Positions 21,939 to 33,518 of a DNA stretch of 64,000 nt are shown here, in pieces. The notes under the pieces were generated by a model. That model was not told where the DNA came from. It ran no database searches and saw only the letters and a program-made list of their open reading frames with translations. Position 1 is the first letter of the stretch. Every line of letters starts with the position of its first letter. Both the position numbers and the translations under genes were made by a program. The stretch is from Limnanthes douglasii subsp. nivea (taxonomy: Eukaryota; Streptophyta; Magnoliopsida; Brassicales; Limnanthaceae): positions 288,156,009 through 288,220,008 of the forward strand of contig JAUPFV010000004.1 in assembly GCA_036936605.1 (NCBI GenBank), given 5' to 3'.

Positions 21939-24900
21939 CAGTTTGAGGGCCTTTCTGGGGTGAGGGTGAAATTGATGACCCCAGAGAGACCCCTAAAGTG
22001 TTGATTCCAATTGAGGAGGTTGAAACACACTGCTTGGAAAAAGGAAAAAGCGTCAAGATAGGGTCCAAAATGCCACCAATGCTGAAAAAAAGAATGTTGA
22101 AATTTTTGAAAGACCATCAGCATGTTTTTGCTTGGTGCAACGCTGATGTTACTGGAGTTCCATCAGAGGTGATTTCCCATCACCTATCTGTCCGGAGAGA
22201 TGTGGCACCAGTGGTACAAAATAGGAGAGCTTTCTCAAAAGAAAAGGCTGATGTCATTGTACAAGAGGTTGATAGGCTCACAACGATGGGGCATATTAAA
22301 GAATCTCAATACCCCTTGTGGACTGCCAATCCTGTCTTGGTGAAAAAGAAGAATGGCAAATGGCGTATGTGCATTAACTTCACAGACCTTAATCGAGCTT
22401 GCCCAAAAGACTTGTATCCGGTCCCCCGGATAGATCAGTTAGTAGACTCTACTTCTGGGAACAAACTACTCTCTTTCACGGATGCCTTCTCCGGGTACAA
22501 TCAGATCCAAGTAGATCCAAAAGATCAAGAGCATACTACATTTGTCGCTGATAGGGGTCTACATTGCTACAAGGTGATGCCCTTTGGCTTGAAAAATGCT
22601 GGGGCTACTTATCAAAGCTTAGTCAACAAAGCATTTGTTGATCAAATTGGAAGGAATATGGAGGTTTACATTGACGATATGATGGTGAAAAGCGTGGATG
22701 AGCAGTTGCACTTGTCCGACCTCCAAGAGACTTTTGCCAACTTGGCCAAAGTGAATTTAAAACTAAACCCTGAAAAGTGTGTGTTCGGAGTACAGTCCGG
22801 GAAAGTCTTAGGATATATCATAAGTGAGCATGGAATACAGCCCGACCCGGACCAACTCAATGCTTTGTTCCAAATGGAGCCTCCTCGAAACATTAAAGAA
22901 GTACAGCGATTAACGGGGAGATTGGCTGCCTTGAACAGATTCATCTCCAGGTCTTCGGACAGATGTGCTCCATTCTTTCAAACCTTGAAGGATACAAAGG
23001 GGTTTGAATGGACACCCCAGTGTAATGAAGCATTTAATGAAATCAAGAAACATCTTTCCTCTCCCAAGACTTTGTTCAAACCAGTTGATGGGGAGACTCT
23101 CTTTGTATATCTGGCTGTTTCAAGTTGTGCCATCAGTGTTGTGCTAGTGAGGGAGGTTGATGGGCATCCTCACCCAGTGTACTACATCAGCAAAAGCTTG
23201 ATTGATGCTGAAAGGCGTTACTTGAAACTTGAAAAACTAGCATTGGCCTTGGTGATAGCTGCAAGAAAAATGAGGCCCTACTTCCAGGCTCATCCTATCG
23301 TTGTCCGGACATCTTTCCCTTTAAAAAATGTCCTTCAAAAAGCAGACATTTCGAGCAGAATGACAAAGTGGTCAGTAGAGTTGGGGGACTTCGACATAGA
23401 CTTTGCTCCCCGAACAACGGTAAAGCTCAAGCTGTGGCTGACTTTCTGGTCGAATTACATTCTGATAGGGATTCCGAACAACCTACTGATTCAAAAGACA
23501 AGAAAATGTGGATTGTCCGAACAGACGGAGGATCCAGTACCATGGGATCTGGGGCAGGAATATGTCTCACTTCCCCATACGGGGACAACATGTTCCAAGC
23601 TATTTGTTTTGCTTTCAGGGCATCCAATAATGAGTCCGAATACGAAGCAGCTATAGCTGGGTTGAAATTGGCCTACATTTGTGGAGCTAAAAGGGTCAAG
23701 CTACTAAGTGATTCCCAGTTGCTAGTCCACCATGCCTTGGGCCTATCAGAAGCTAGAAAGGAACAATTGGTCAAGTATTTACTCCTCCTGAAAAATGAGG
23801 CGTTGAAATTTAAAGCTGTTGTCTATGAGCACATCCCCCGGGCAGAGAATGAGCTAGCAGACTCACTGGCAACGATAGCATATACAGAGTCCTACCCATT
23901 GATCCATATGCTCGAAAGCCCTTCTATTCAACTCGATAAAGGTGAAAAGAGGATGTTTTTGAAATACAAGTAAATCAGCCTCAAGATTGGAGGTCTCCTC
24001 TTGTGCAATATCTGTCCGATGGTATCGTGCCCTTGAATAAATCACAAGCCAGAACATTGAAGCACAGGGCTCGTGCTTTTCTTATGTTAAGAGAAGTATT
24101 ATACAAAAAATCCTATAGCAAACCTCTCCTACGTTGTTTAGGGGATCATGAGTCACAAATAGTACTCTCCGAATTGCATGATGGTGAGGGATCAGCCCAT
24201 TGTGGATTTGAAGCTTTAACAAGAAGGGTGCTACTCTCCGGATACTATTGGCCATCAATTATGAAAGATGTTAAGGAGCTGGTACGAAGGTGTGACCCAT
24301 GCCAGAGGTACAACAATGAAATTCATGTACCAGCCATTCCCTTGGAGTCAATTTCTGAGCCTATCCCTTTTGCTCGATGGGGATTGGACTTAGTTGGGCC
24401 TCTCCCTGTGGCGTCCGGAGGGCGTAAAAATATAATTGTGTCCATTGACTACTTCTCAAAGTGGGTAGAAGCAGCTCCCTTGGCAGGGACAACCTCGAAA
24501 GCTGTCATAAAATTCATTATGTCCAACATATGTTGCAGATTTGGTGTCCCCCAGAAAATAACAACAGGCAATGGGCCACAGTTTGATAATAGAGAGATGG
24601 AGAGCTTCTGTGCCTCAAGAGGTATTCAGCACTGCTTTTCTTCACCTTTTCACCCTCAAGCCAATGGGCAAGTTGAAGTGGCTAATAGAACGATACTGTC
24701 CGGTTTAAAGAAAAATTTAGAAGGGGATGCTGGGAAGTGGCCTAGTTATCTACAAGAAGTCTTGTGGGCCTACCGAACAACACCTGGGGCTGCAACACAA
24801 GAATCCCCTTTTGCCTTGGTCTATGGAATGGATGCAGTAGCTCCCATAGAGAAGACACTCCCCTCCTTTCGTGTTCATAACTTCTCCGGACAGGCTAATG

Positions 24901-25223
24901 AGATGACAATTAGAAATCAGCTTGATTTGATCGAAGAAAGACGGGTAAAAGCTCATCTTAGAATGGCACACTATCAGGGCTTGATGAGAAGCAGGTTTGC
25001 TTCTAAAGTTAAAAGAAGGGATTTTCAACCAGGAGAAAAAGTATTAAGGAAAGTTTTCTTGCATACTAAGGAAAAGCTCTTCGGAAAGCTGGCCCCAACT
25101 TAGGAGGGTCCATATACTGTGGTTGAAAGAATCAAGCCTGGGACATACTGGTTGGAAGACAAAGATGGCAGGGTTTTAACTCACCCTTGGAATATTGAAC
25201 ACCTACGAATGTACTTGGAATAA
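21939..25223 (+). pseudogene. pol of element C, several frameshifts and a nonsense codon
   Basis: RT with YIDD and RNase H are open in 21998-23430. One base is lost near 23430, where copies A and B read through into the archaeal-type RNase H. A second shift occurs near 23950. Integrase (HHCC and DDE residues) is open in 24003-25100 except that the second core motif reads TGNGPQF instead of TDNGPQF, losing a catalytic Asp. TAG at 25101-25103 replaces TGG. The natural stop is 25221-25223. This pol cannot be active. Confidence 0.93.
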
Positions 25224-25625
25224 AACTTGTGTAAATATTTACTTGTTTAAACATCCTTGTAAATATTTGGGGGCATACCTTCCCCTCTTCGGTGGCACGG
25301 AGAGCTTTCAATAAAACTTGATGCCTTCTTCAAAATTCTCTAAGTATTTTCAAAATTTTGTCTCTTATCATACTACCCGGGTTAAAAGATCTAAGGGATA
25401 TTTAAATTCTAGCCGGAGAGTCTTAATGCTCTCACAATACAATAAAACTACTTAAACTCCAGCTATTTAAACAAATGATGAAAGAAGAGGATGGTTGAGC
25501 AAAATAAGATATTCATTCAACAATTTAAAACTGCCTTGGCTTTCCAAGGACTTTTTAAACAAGTTTGGGCACGGTACAAAAATCTGTCCGAATTATACGG
25601 ACAACATCACAAAACAAATTATAGG
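25224..25625. other. Convergent 3' spacer of element C
   Basis: It has one CCTTGG/CCAAGG inverted repeat near 25533; the second copy, nearest the antisense stop in A, B and D, is missing. The central hairpin is kept, with arms TGTCCG (25585-25590) and CGGACA (25598-25603). No coding sequence is seen. Confidence 0.48.
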
Positions 25626-28609
25626 TTAAGTTTGAGCCTTTGAAGATGACTCACCCTCATTCGCTTTCTTGCCCTTGATGTCGCTCTTCTCTTCGACTAT
25701 CTTTTTACCCTTGGGGTCAATCTCTTCCTCACCTGGGCTCTCTCCGGTTTCCTCTTCTTCACCGGACGAAGACTCACCGGAGTACCCCTCATCAACCATG
25801 GTCCAGTATGGGAGATCATCATCATCCACATAACGCCATAATTCCCCTAGTCTCCTCTTCGGGAATTTCTCATGAGACAGGAGGACCATATCAGACTTTA
25901 CCTTTTGAATCATTAGCTCCTCGCTTTGGATCATCTCCCTGGCATAGGCGTTGATCTTGGCCTTGATCATGGCCTCTTGATCCCTCACCAAAGCATCTTT
26001 CTCTTCAACAGCCTGAGTCACTGCATTCTCTAAAGCAAGTTTGTCAGTGGTTAGATTGGTGACAAGCTTCTCCTTTGCTGCAGTTTCTCCTCTTGAGGCT
26101 GTCAGGTCCTTCTCCAGTCCGGACAGCTTAGCCCGGAGATCTTTTACGGTCTCTTCTAAGGAAACAGCTTTTGTGTTGCTTTCATCTTGATTCTTCTTTA
26201 GCTGATCATTTGCCTCCTTGAGCAAATCAACCTTATTGGCAGCAGTCCGGAGGTCTTCGGACAGTTTTTCCTTCTCCGACTTGAGGTCTTTGATGGTGTC
26301 CGCCTGACTTCGGACTTGCCTTTCCAAAGTAAGTATTGGTTGCACGTTGCTAAGGATAGAATGGGCTATAACATCCCTCTCACTGGAAACCATAAAAGTC
26401 TTACCGTTGAAATTAACTGTGTTAGAGCTGCTTGAAGGGACATAGGGCCCTGCAAACTCGTCTCTGGGCAGCCCAAGAAAATATTCACCAAGTCCACCCA
26501 GACCGGTGATGTCCATTTCATCTAAGTTGAGCTCTCCCCTCTCAACTTCATCTGTAGTAAACTCCCTTTGAATCTCTCCTTGCAAGTCCCTTGGGATCTC
26601 TTCAGCCAATGTTGGGTCAGTAGGGAAAGAGGGCTCCGGGTCCCGGAGAGCAACTTCATCTCCTTGGGAAGACTTCTTCTTCTTGGCCTCCCTGTCAGCG
26701 CTCTCACTTGTTTGCTTGCGAGTCCTCTTAGAGGCCCTTGTAGGCTTAGGGAGGTTCACTTCCTGCTTCTCGCTCTCCTGTTCCACCACCTGTAGAAGGG
26801 CTGCATCAATCTGAGCCTGTGCCAGTCCTTCTGTATCTGTTGGGGCCTCCTTCTCATCGTCACCTGCTACCCTCTTGCCTTTCTTCTTCTTGCCCTTCAT
26901 TTTACTTGGGGCTTTGGCCCGGGCAGGAAGGAAGAGAGTCCCATCCAGTTCATGAGACCTTCTCAGCACGATGTCTTCATCAGGTTGGGTGGAGAACTCC
27001 TCCCAAGTTAGGTCTCTTCGACCTGTGGTGTTCCACAGGTGAGACCTTGCTAAGTTCCCAGCAGTGAAGGCTTTATAGAACCGGTTCTCCCAGTTCTCTG
27101 CAGCCCAAGCGTTAATTTTGCCACAGGTAGTCTGTCCGGCCTTTAGGTAGTCCCCGAACTCCTTTGGCAGCTCTGTTAAAACAAAAAGAAACTAATTAGC
27201 ATAAACTTAAAGAAAAGAGAGATTTGAACAGAAGCTTAAATTAAAAACTTACGATCACTCCTCCATCTACTTCGAAGAAGGCTAGGATTCTCCTTGGCCT
27301 TGATTTTCTTGCCATTTTCCCATGAGCCACTGACAAACAAGAATTGGCTCCTCCATTTGCTCTCCGACTCCAGGAGATCGTCAACAGCTTTAAGGTCATT
27401 CCCCATGTTGAAATGATAGAAGGGGAACTGATGATGTTTACACAAGCTGGCCACAGCTGCAAACTCTTCCATAAGAAGAGGGATTCCAGATAACCTAGAC
27501 GCCATAATACATGACATCAAGGTGAACCAGCCATTGGGGCTTAACTGTGATGGGCAGAGTTTGACCAAATGAAAATAGCGCACTATCTCCGGGTCCAGTG
27601 GGAACCTGAGTCCCCAGTTAAATAGCTCCGTGAAGAAGACTATCTCATTCCTTTTGCAATCCATTGGGGTCTCCGGATCGATGGGAATCCTTATCTTTAC
27701 GTTCTCAGGGATTCCCCACTTTGTGCGCAATCTACCTAGATCTGAAGTATGGATGAACGCGTACTTGGGTTTCAACAAAGCCAAAAGATACTTGAACTCC
27801 ACTTTATGAAAGCATGGCCCCACTCTCCCTTCAAGGCTTTCCGGCAGGTCCGGACGCCTCAGATACAAGTCCTCTTTGCCCTTTTTGGCAACAACGATAG
27901 CAGTTTCATCCTGTCCGGAGGACTCGGACTCAAATCTAACCTCCTCAGTGGAGTCCTCCATCCTCTCCTCCATAATCGTTGGGGGAGCTTCAGTAGAAAT
28001 AGTCTGGGGAGGATTGAGGCTTCGCAGAGCTGATCCTCCGGACTGTTGGCTGTCCGTATTTACTCGACTTCTCACCTCAATTTGAGTTTCTGAGGTAGAA
28101 GATTCCTTAGGGGGTAGTGGGCTGCTGGCTTCCAATCCTGACGGCCTCTCCCGGGGAGCCCTTATAGTTGCCCCAGACCCTGATTCACTATTTTTTGCCC
28201 CCGATTTTGAGGGTGTGTTTTTAGAAGAAAGTCCTTTAACCAACCTACTTGACCTTTTCATGATTAATTTGTCCGGGGAGTGGTCAGAATCAGACCCCAT
28301 AGCAATGAAAGAGGATTTTTTCCTAACACTTGTGGCAGTGACTCCCGGTTCAACAACAGGAATCGACTCTTGAACTGAGGAGCCAGATACTATGGGGGAA
28401 AGCGTTGATTGAAAGAGTTTTTTAGGTTTTGTACCTTTAGAAGAAGATGAACCTCTGTCAGATTCTTCGATTGAAGGGGCTGGTTTCTCAACAGGCGACG
28501 CTGGAAGCCCTGCTGCAAGTCTTTTTTCCTTCTCAACTCTTTGAGCTTTCTCCAATTCAGAGAGGTTAAGCCAGCCACCCTTGATCAGTGCTGTTCTTGC
28601 TGTAAACAT
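25626..28609 (-). CDS. Antisense gene of element C, complete two-exon PF04195-like/coiled-coil protein (967 aa)
   Basis: Exon 1 is 28609-27253, the intron 27252-27173 (80 bases, GT-AG) and exon 2 27172-25626. The joined frame is 968 codons including the stop, without interruption. The protein has a Ser/Thr/Pro-rich disordered half (to about residue 280) and a folded domain (about 285-445) resembling the 'putative gypsy type transposon' family (PF04195). After these come a Lys-rich linker, a coiled coil of about 150 residues and an acidic tail. It lies antisense and 3' of a broken pol. TATA (28722-28715) and G-box (28885-28894) lie upstream on the minus strand. Function is unknown; a structural or regulatory role in the element is possible. 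It is the only undamaged antisense gene in the window. Confidence 0.85.
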
Positions 28610-29051
28610 AAACAGCCAAAAGAGTTTTGAAGGTTCTAGAGAGATAAAGCTCTGAGTAAAAATGGCAGAGTGAAATTTGAAAGAGATAATGAGATAGTGA
28701 AAAGTGAATTAGAATTTATAGTAAAAGTGAAAAAAGAAGTTGATTCCTAGGAGAATCCGAAAAGTTGGGCAATGATTAGGAGGCGGCGATGATGTCATTA
28801 ATGGCATTTAAAAGAGGTAACTTGTTCGAGAAAGTGGTGCGAAGTTCAAGGTGAAAAAACGGCTAAAGTGACCAATCAGAGAATGACACGTGTCCCATTA
28901 ACTCTGGCAAGAACCGTTTAGAATTCGTAACGTTCGGTCTGTCCGGGTTTGTCCACAACTCTCTCCGGATTGAAAAACCACTTCCTATAATCGGACTGTT
29001 TTTCAGTTCTTTGACAAGGACACTTGTTCAAACATCTAAAAAAGGGGCTCC
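28610..29051 (-). promoter_or_regulatory. Promoter region of the antisense gene, element C, plus polypurine tract
   Basis: The TATA box is at 28722-28715, the G-box GACACGTGTC at 28885-28894 and CCAATCA near 28871. The G-box to TATA interval is 162 bases, the same as in A. The sense polypurine tract AAAAAAGGGGCTCC ends at 29051. Confidence 0.68.
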
Positions 29052-29509
29052 TGATGAGTCCGAATTCAGAATACTCCCCAAAAGGGCAAATCAGTGTAAT
29101 TCTCTCCGAAATCCGGACAGAACTTTTGGACCGGACAGATCACTTCGAACCAGTATGAGCCTAAGGCTGTTCGAACTATGACAAAAGTACTAAAAAACCT
29201 AAACACTTCTTGACTAAGCTACCTGTCCTCCTGCTTAGAACTCATGGGTCTTTAAACATGACCCGGGTCCACTAAACTTGACCCGAAAGCCCATAAGGGC
29301 CCAAATTTCATACTATATATACCCAACCACCAGCATTAACTATGGGTAAGAAAAATTAACTGCTGCCAAGCTGCTTAATTCTCTCTCGACATTAAAAACA
29401 CTTTGAAACACCCTTAAACACCCTCACACCACCGTGAAACACCCTTACACCGCCTTAAAACTCCACTTGAAATTACCAGCCTACCCTCAGGCTACTTTTA
29501 TCCACACCA
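29052..29509 (+). repeat. 3' LTR of element C (458 bp)
   Basis: It starts TGATGAGTCC and ends TATCCACACCA. It contains the 20-bp segment missing from B's 3' LTR. A TATA-like motif lies near 29315. Confidence 0.93.
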
Positions 29510-31532
29510 ATGATTATTCAAGGATGGTGTGGGTTTACTTTCTGAAAACGAAAGTTGAGGCATATTCAACCTTTTTCAAATGAAAGACGATGATTGAGAA
29601 GCAAACATGAAGAAAAATCAAACGTCTTAGGATAGATAATAGGTTAGAATATTGCAATCGTGAGTTCAGCGAGTTCTGCAAAGCTGAGGGAATAGTACGC
29701 CATCGCACTTGTTCTAGAACACCACAACATAAAGGAGTTGCATAAAGAATGAACAAAACACTTTGTGACAAGGCACGAAGTATTCTCTCGCATTCCGGTG
29801 TGGGAAAGGATTTTTGGGCTGAAGCTATCAATACAGCGTGTTACTTGGTGAATCGGTCTCCATCAACAGCTATTTATTGTAAAAATCCTTTTGAGATTTG
29901 GTTTGGATCGTCGGCTGATTATGAACATTTGAGGTTGTTTGGTTGTTCTGCGTATGCTCATGTGAGATATGGTAAGCTTGAGCCGAGGGAAAAAAGGTGC
30001 ATATTTCTTGGATATGCTACTGGAGTGAAGGGATATAGGTTATGGTATACCTCTCCAAAGTCTCCAGGTTTTCTCATCAGTAGCTTGTTGACTTGCCTAA
30101 AGGACAGAAGATAGTAGGCAGTAAATGGGTGTTCAAGAAAAAAGAAGGTAATCCAGGGGTTGAGGCATCTCGATTCAAAGCAAGACTGGTCGCTAAGGGT
30201 TTTACTCAAAGGGAAGGAATCGACTTCAATGAAGTGTTTTCTCCAGTGGTGAAGCATAGTTCGATTCGAGTATTGTTGGCCATAGTAGTTTTGCAAGATT
30301 TAGAGTTTGAGCAGTTAGATATGAAGACTGCGTTTCTACATGGTGAATTGGAGGAGTAAATCTACATGAGACAACCAGAGGGATTTATCGAACCTAATAT
30401 GGAGGACAAAGTTTGTCTGCTGAAAAAGTCATTGTTTGGTTTGAAACAATCACCTAGGCAATGGTACAAACGTTTTGATACATTCATGGTGTCAAAAGGT
30501 TTTACGAGGAGTCCATATGATAGTTTTGTGTATCATCAAAAGATGTCAGATGATTCTTATGTTTACTTGTTGTTGTATATGGATGATATGCTTATTTCTG
30601 CTTGTAGTATGTCACACAGTGTGCAGTTAAAGACGCAGTTTAGTGCCGAGTTTGAGATGAAAGATCTGGGTAGAGCAAAGAAAATTCTTGGTATGGATAT
30701 TATCGGGAAAAGAAATTTAGGATCATTACACTTGTCTCAACGAAGCTATATTGAGAAAGTGTTACAACGATTCAACATGTTTGATGCTAAAGCAGTTAGC
30801 ATTCCATTTTCTACTCATTTCAAGTTGTCTGCAGTAGGAGCGACCAAGGACGATGTTGAGTTGGAACAAATGTCGAAGGTTCCATATGCAAGTGCAGTTG
30901 GTAATATCATGTATGCTATGGTATGCACACGTCCTGATATTTCACATGCGGTTAGTGTAGTTAGCAGGTACATGGGATGTCCTGGGAAAGAACACTGGCA
31001 GGCAGTGAAATGGATACTTCGGTATCTTAAGAATACTGTGAACATTGGCTTAACCTTTAACAAGACCGATATTGGTGAATCGCTGAATGATATTGCAGGA
31101 TCATTGGTTGGTTTTGTTGATTCTAATTTTGCATGTGATATGGATAAAAGAAGATCTCTGACATGATATGTATTTACTCTAGCTGGGAGTGCGATCAGTT
31201 GGAAAGCACAGTTGCAAGCTACTGTAGCTTTGTCTACAATAGAGGCAGAGTGCATGGCGGTAACAGAAGCAGTTAAAGAGGCAATATGGTTGCAAGTTTT
31301 GGTGGCATATTTGGGCTTCGATAGGACTACTACAAAAGTATTTTGTGACAGTCAAAGCGTCATACACCTTATAGTGAACCAAATGTACCATGAGCGTACA
31401 AAGCACATAGATGTCAGGTATCATTTTATTTGTGATATAATATCAAAGGGAATTGTTGATGTGAAGAAAATGTCTACACACGATAATCCAGCAGATATAA
31501 TGACCAAGGCAGTATCCAGTTCGAAAGTTTAG
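29510..31532 (+). pseudogene. Ty1/Copia pol fragment (integrase, RT, RNase H), decayed
   Basis: The first codons after C's LTR read DYSRMVWVYFLKTK, inside a Copia integrase core. The codon for the usual catalytic Glu (context VAxRMN) is TAA near 29743. Integrase C-terminal residues are open in 29749-30060. A deletion then joins them to RT at the KGQKIVGSKWVFK region (about 30100). RT has YMDDM near 30578. TAA (30357-30359) and TGA (31164-31166) interrupt one otherwise continuous frame. RNase H ends with HIDVRYHFI and ADIMTK near 31500. Gag, protease and the integrase N-terminus are absent. Confidence 0.9.
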
Positions 31533-31658
31533 GGAGTGCCTAAACTAGATTGGTGTTCGCAGTATAGAGTGAATGCCTGAGGGGAATTTGGTGAGTCAGA
31601 AGAAGAGAAGTTTCTTTGTTGATAGTGAAGAAAGGATATTCGCCTCAAGGGCAAGATT

Positions 31659-31981
31659 TGTTATGAATGAGTCGAATAGTGCCTTGACAGTGTACTATGT
31701 CCAGCAGTACAGTTTTGTGTCTGTGATAGTGATATTGTGCCTTGACAGTGTATTCTGTTCGGCAGTACAAATAAGTGTTGTGACTGTATCATGTTAGTCT
31801 TGTGGTATGAGCCCATTAGGCCCATTGTCTAGTAAGTCTATTAATTCCCTATAAATAGACTACTAGGACTACACAAAACACAATCTGAAATCTGTAACAT
31901 TTTCTATCATAGTGAAACTATTTTCTCTGGCGGCGCCCGTGGACGTAGACAATTTTTGAACCACGTTAAATTTTGTGTTCA
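31659..31981 (+). repeat. Probable 3' LTR of the Copia fragment
   Basis: It follows a purine-rich tract (CAAGGGCAAGA) about 125 bases after the RNase H stop. It begins TGTTATGAATG and ends GTGTTCA, with TATA (CCCTATAAATAG) near 31850 and the ACCACGTTAAAT motif common near the ends of plant Copia LTRs. No 5' partner exists in the window, so the edges are inferred. Confidence 0.45.
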
Positions 31982-33193
31982 TTCAAGTTTTTCCTTTGTA
32001 TATGTTTTGTGCTTGAGCCATTTTGATAATTGCATAGTAATTTAATAACATCTTCATTAATGAAAAATTACAAAATGATGGGCCAACAATCTAGCAAGAT
32101 GTAGGCTCGAGGCAAACTTAACGATGTACTACTTATGATGAGATGGGTATTAATTGGAAGCATGATTTTTCTAAGTAATACGAGTCAAAGATTCGTGTGG
32201 ACAAGGTTAGTTCGATTTATTTACAAGTCTTAATGAAGCAATTTCTAAGAAATATTGTTAGCACGCCCCGAGATCCAAGTTATGACATTGTTAGAAAAAA
32301 TAATTATTTGGAATGTAATGCATCAATTGGATTCTCGACTATAAAAGAGGTTTTATACCATGCGAGGAAACTCTAAAATGAAAAAATGATAAAAACATGT
32401 ACATACATTGACCACATTGAAAGTGACTTAAGTTAGACAACAAAATATTAGGCCAAAACACAAAGTTGTACTAATAAGAATGTATTTTACATAAAATACA
32501 TGAATTGGAACCTTATAAAGAAATAAATTCCAAAATATTAAATTAGGTGAAAAACTAAAAAAAAAAGATTAGAGATAAATTAAAAAACACCACGTCTAGT
32601 TTGTAATAATCATTTGTAAGCAAAATTAGTGAGTGTGTTCATCATTAATATATAACTCATTAAATTTATTATTAGTGTTTTAATTTGTTAAGTGAAATAA
32701 GTCCTTAAATTGTACACAATCAAGTATTATAGAACTTTCATAAACATCCACATACCACCTGAGAAGTTTACTATGTTATTATTACTATCTAAAATAATAT
32801 TCTCTTTCATTCTACAAACCTATTACTGATTAAGACCATTATTGATTCGTTCTACAAATCTATTACTGATTAAGACCTAACAAACTTAATAAACTGTGTA
32901 CCTAAAATAACATTTTATATAAAATCATCAAATGCATGTACACATTCTCTTTCATTTATTATGTTTTAATTTTAATTTTTAAGGGTTCGTATATTTTAAA
33001 GCGGTAATTCGGAAAAAAATAATCCGAAAATACCATTGGTTTTGTTTTTTAAAAGGAACAAAACTAGATCTATTCATTATATTTTTTGTATATTTTAATC
33101 TCGAGCCTAATTAACCATTGTCTCGTAACTACCTTTTGGGTCTCGCATCTATCAACTAAAAATTATATTTTATACTAGTTTATGATTATATGA
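31982..33193. other. AT-rich spacer without recognisable features
   Basis: No ORF, repeat array or known domain is seen. The last 40 or so bases resemble one unit of the 41-bp minisatellite found at 52959-53600. Confidence 0.5.
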
Positions 33194-33202
33194 TTTAACA
33201 TG

Positions 33203-33242
33203 GGGTATGGCTATATATACCCAAAACGGGTTTAAGTATACC
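33203..33242 (+). repeat. Left terminal inverted repeat of the MULE
   Basis: It begins GGGTATGGCTATATATACCC and matches the reverse complement of the right end with mismatches mainly in the first seven bases. Degenerate GTATACCCAA motifs recur inward to about 33400. Confidence 0.9.
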
Positions 33243-33518
33243 AAAAAACAACAGTTGACTTTCGATTGACTTTTTTTTGACATTTTTACCCTCCATCAGA
33301 AAATTAATATCTAAACTGCCATTAAGTAAAAAAAAACTACTAAGTGTATCCTGAGTATACCCAATTCACCAAAAGTCTTATTTCGCTATGTATACCCAAA
33401 CAAACACTCTTCTTTGCTGAATTTACTATCCAAATAGTATAGTTTTTTAAAAATTTTGAACCTAATTCAAACTTCCTAAGAAAATCAAGAACATTCAAAC
33501 TAAAACACAAAATCGATC

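Larger units (their letters stand above)
20281..29509 (+). mobile_element. Element C: 5'-truncated Tat-type LTR retrotransposon
   Basis: Homology to B begins inside gag at about 20281, so the 5' LTR, primer site and gag N-terminus are missing. The remainder has gag-protease, UAG, pol, spacer, antisense gene and 3' LTR (29052-29509). The right end abuts a Copia integrase reading frame, so C inserted into that element; the matching Copia half is not on the left. Confidence 0.93.

Noticed and set aside
31982..33193. Possible diverged Copia or host exon sequence in the AT-rich spacer
   Set aside because: No frame longer than chance and no motif could be supported by eye.
33201..33209. Nine bases directly outside CTATATATACCC as the MULE target duplication
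   Set aside because: They do not match on the two sides; shifting the ends seven bases outward gives the perfect 9-bp match TTTAACATG.
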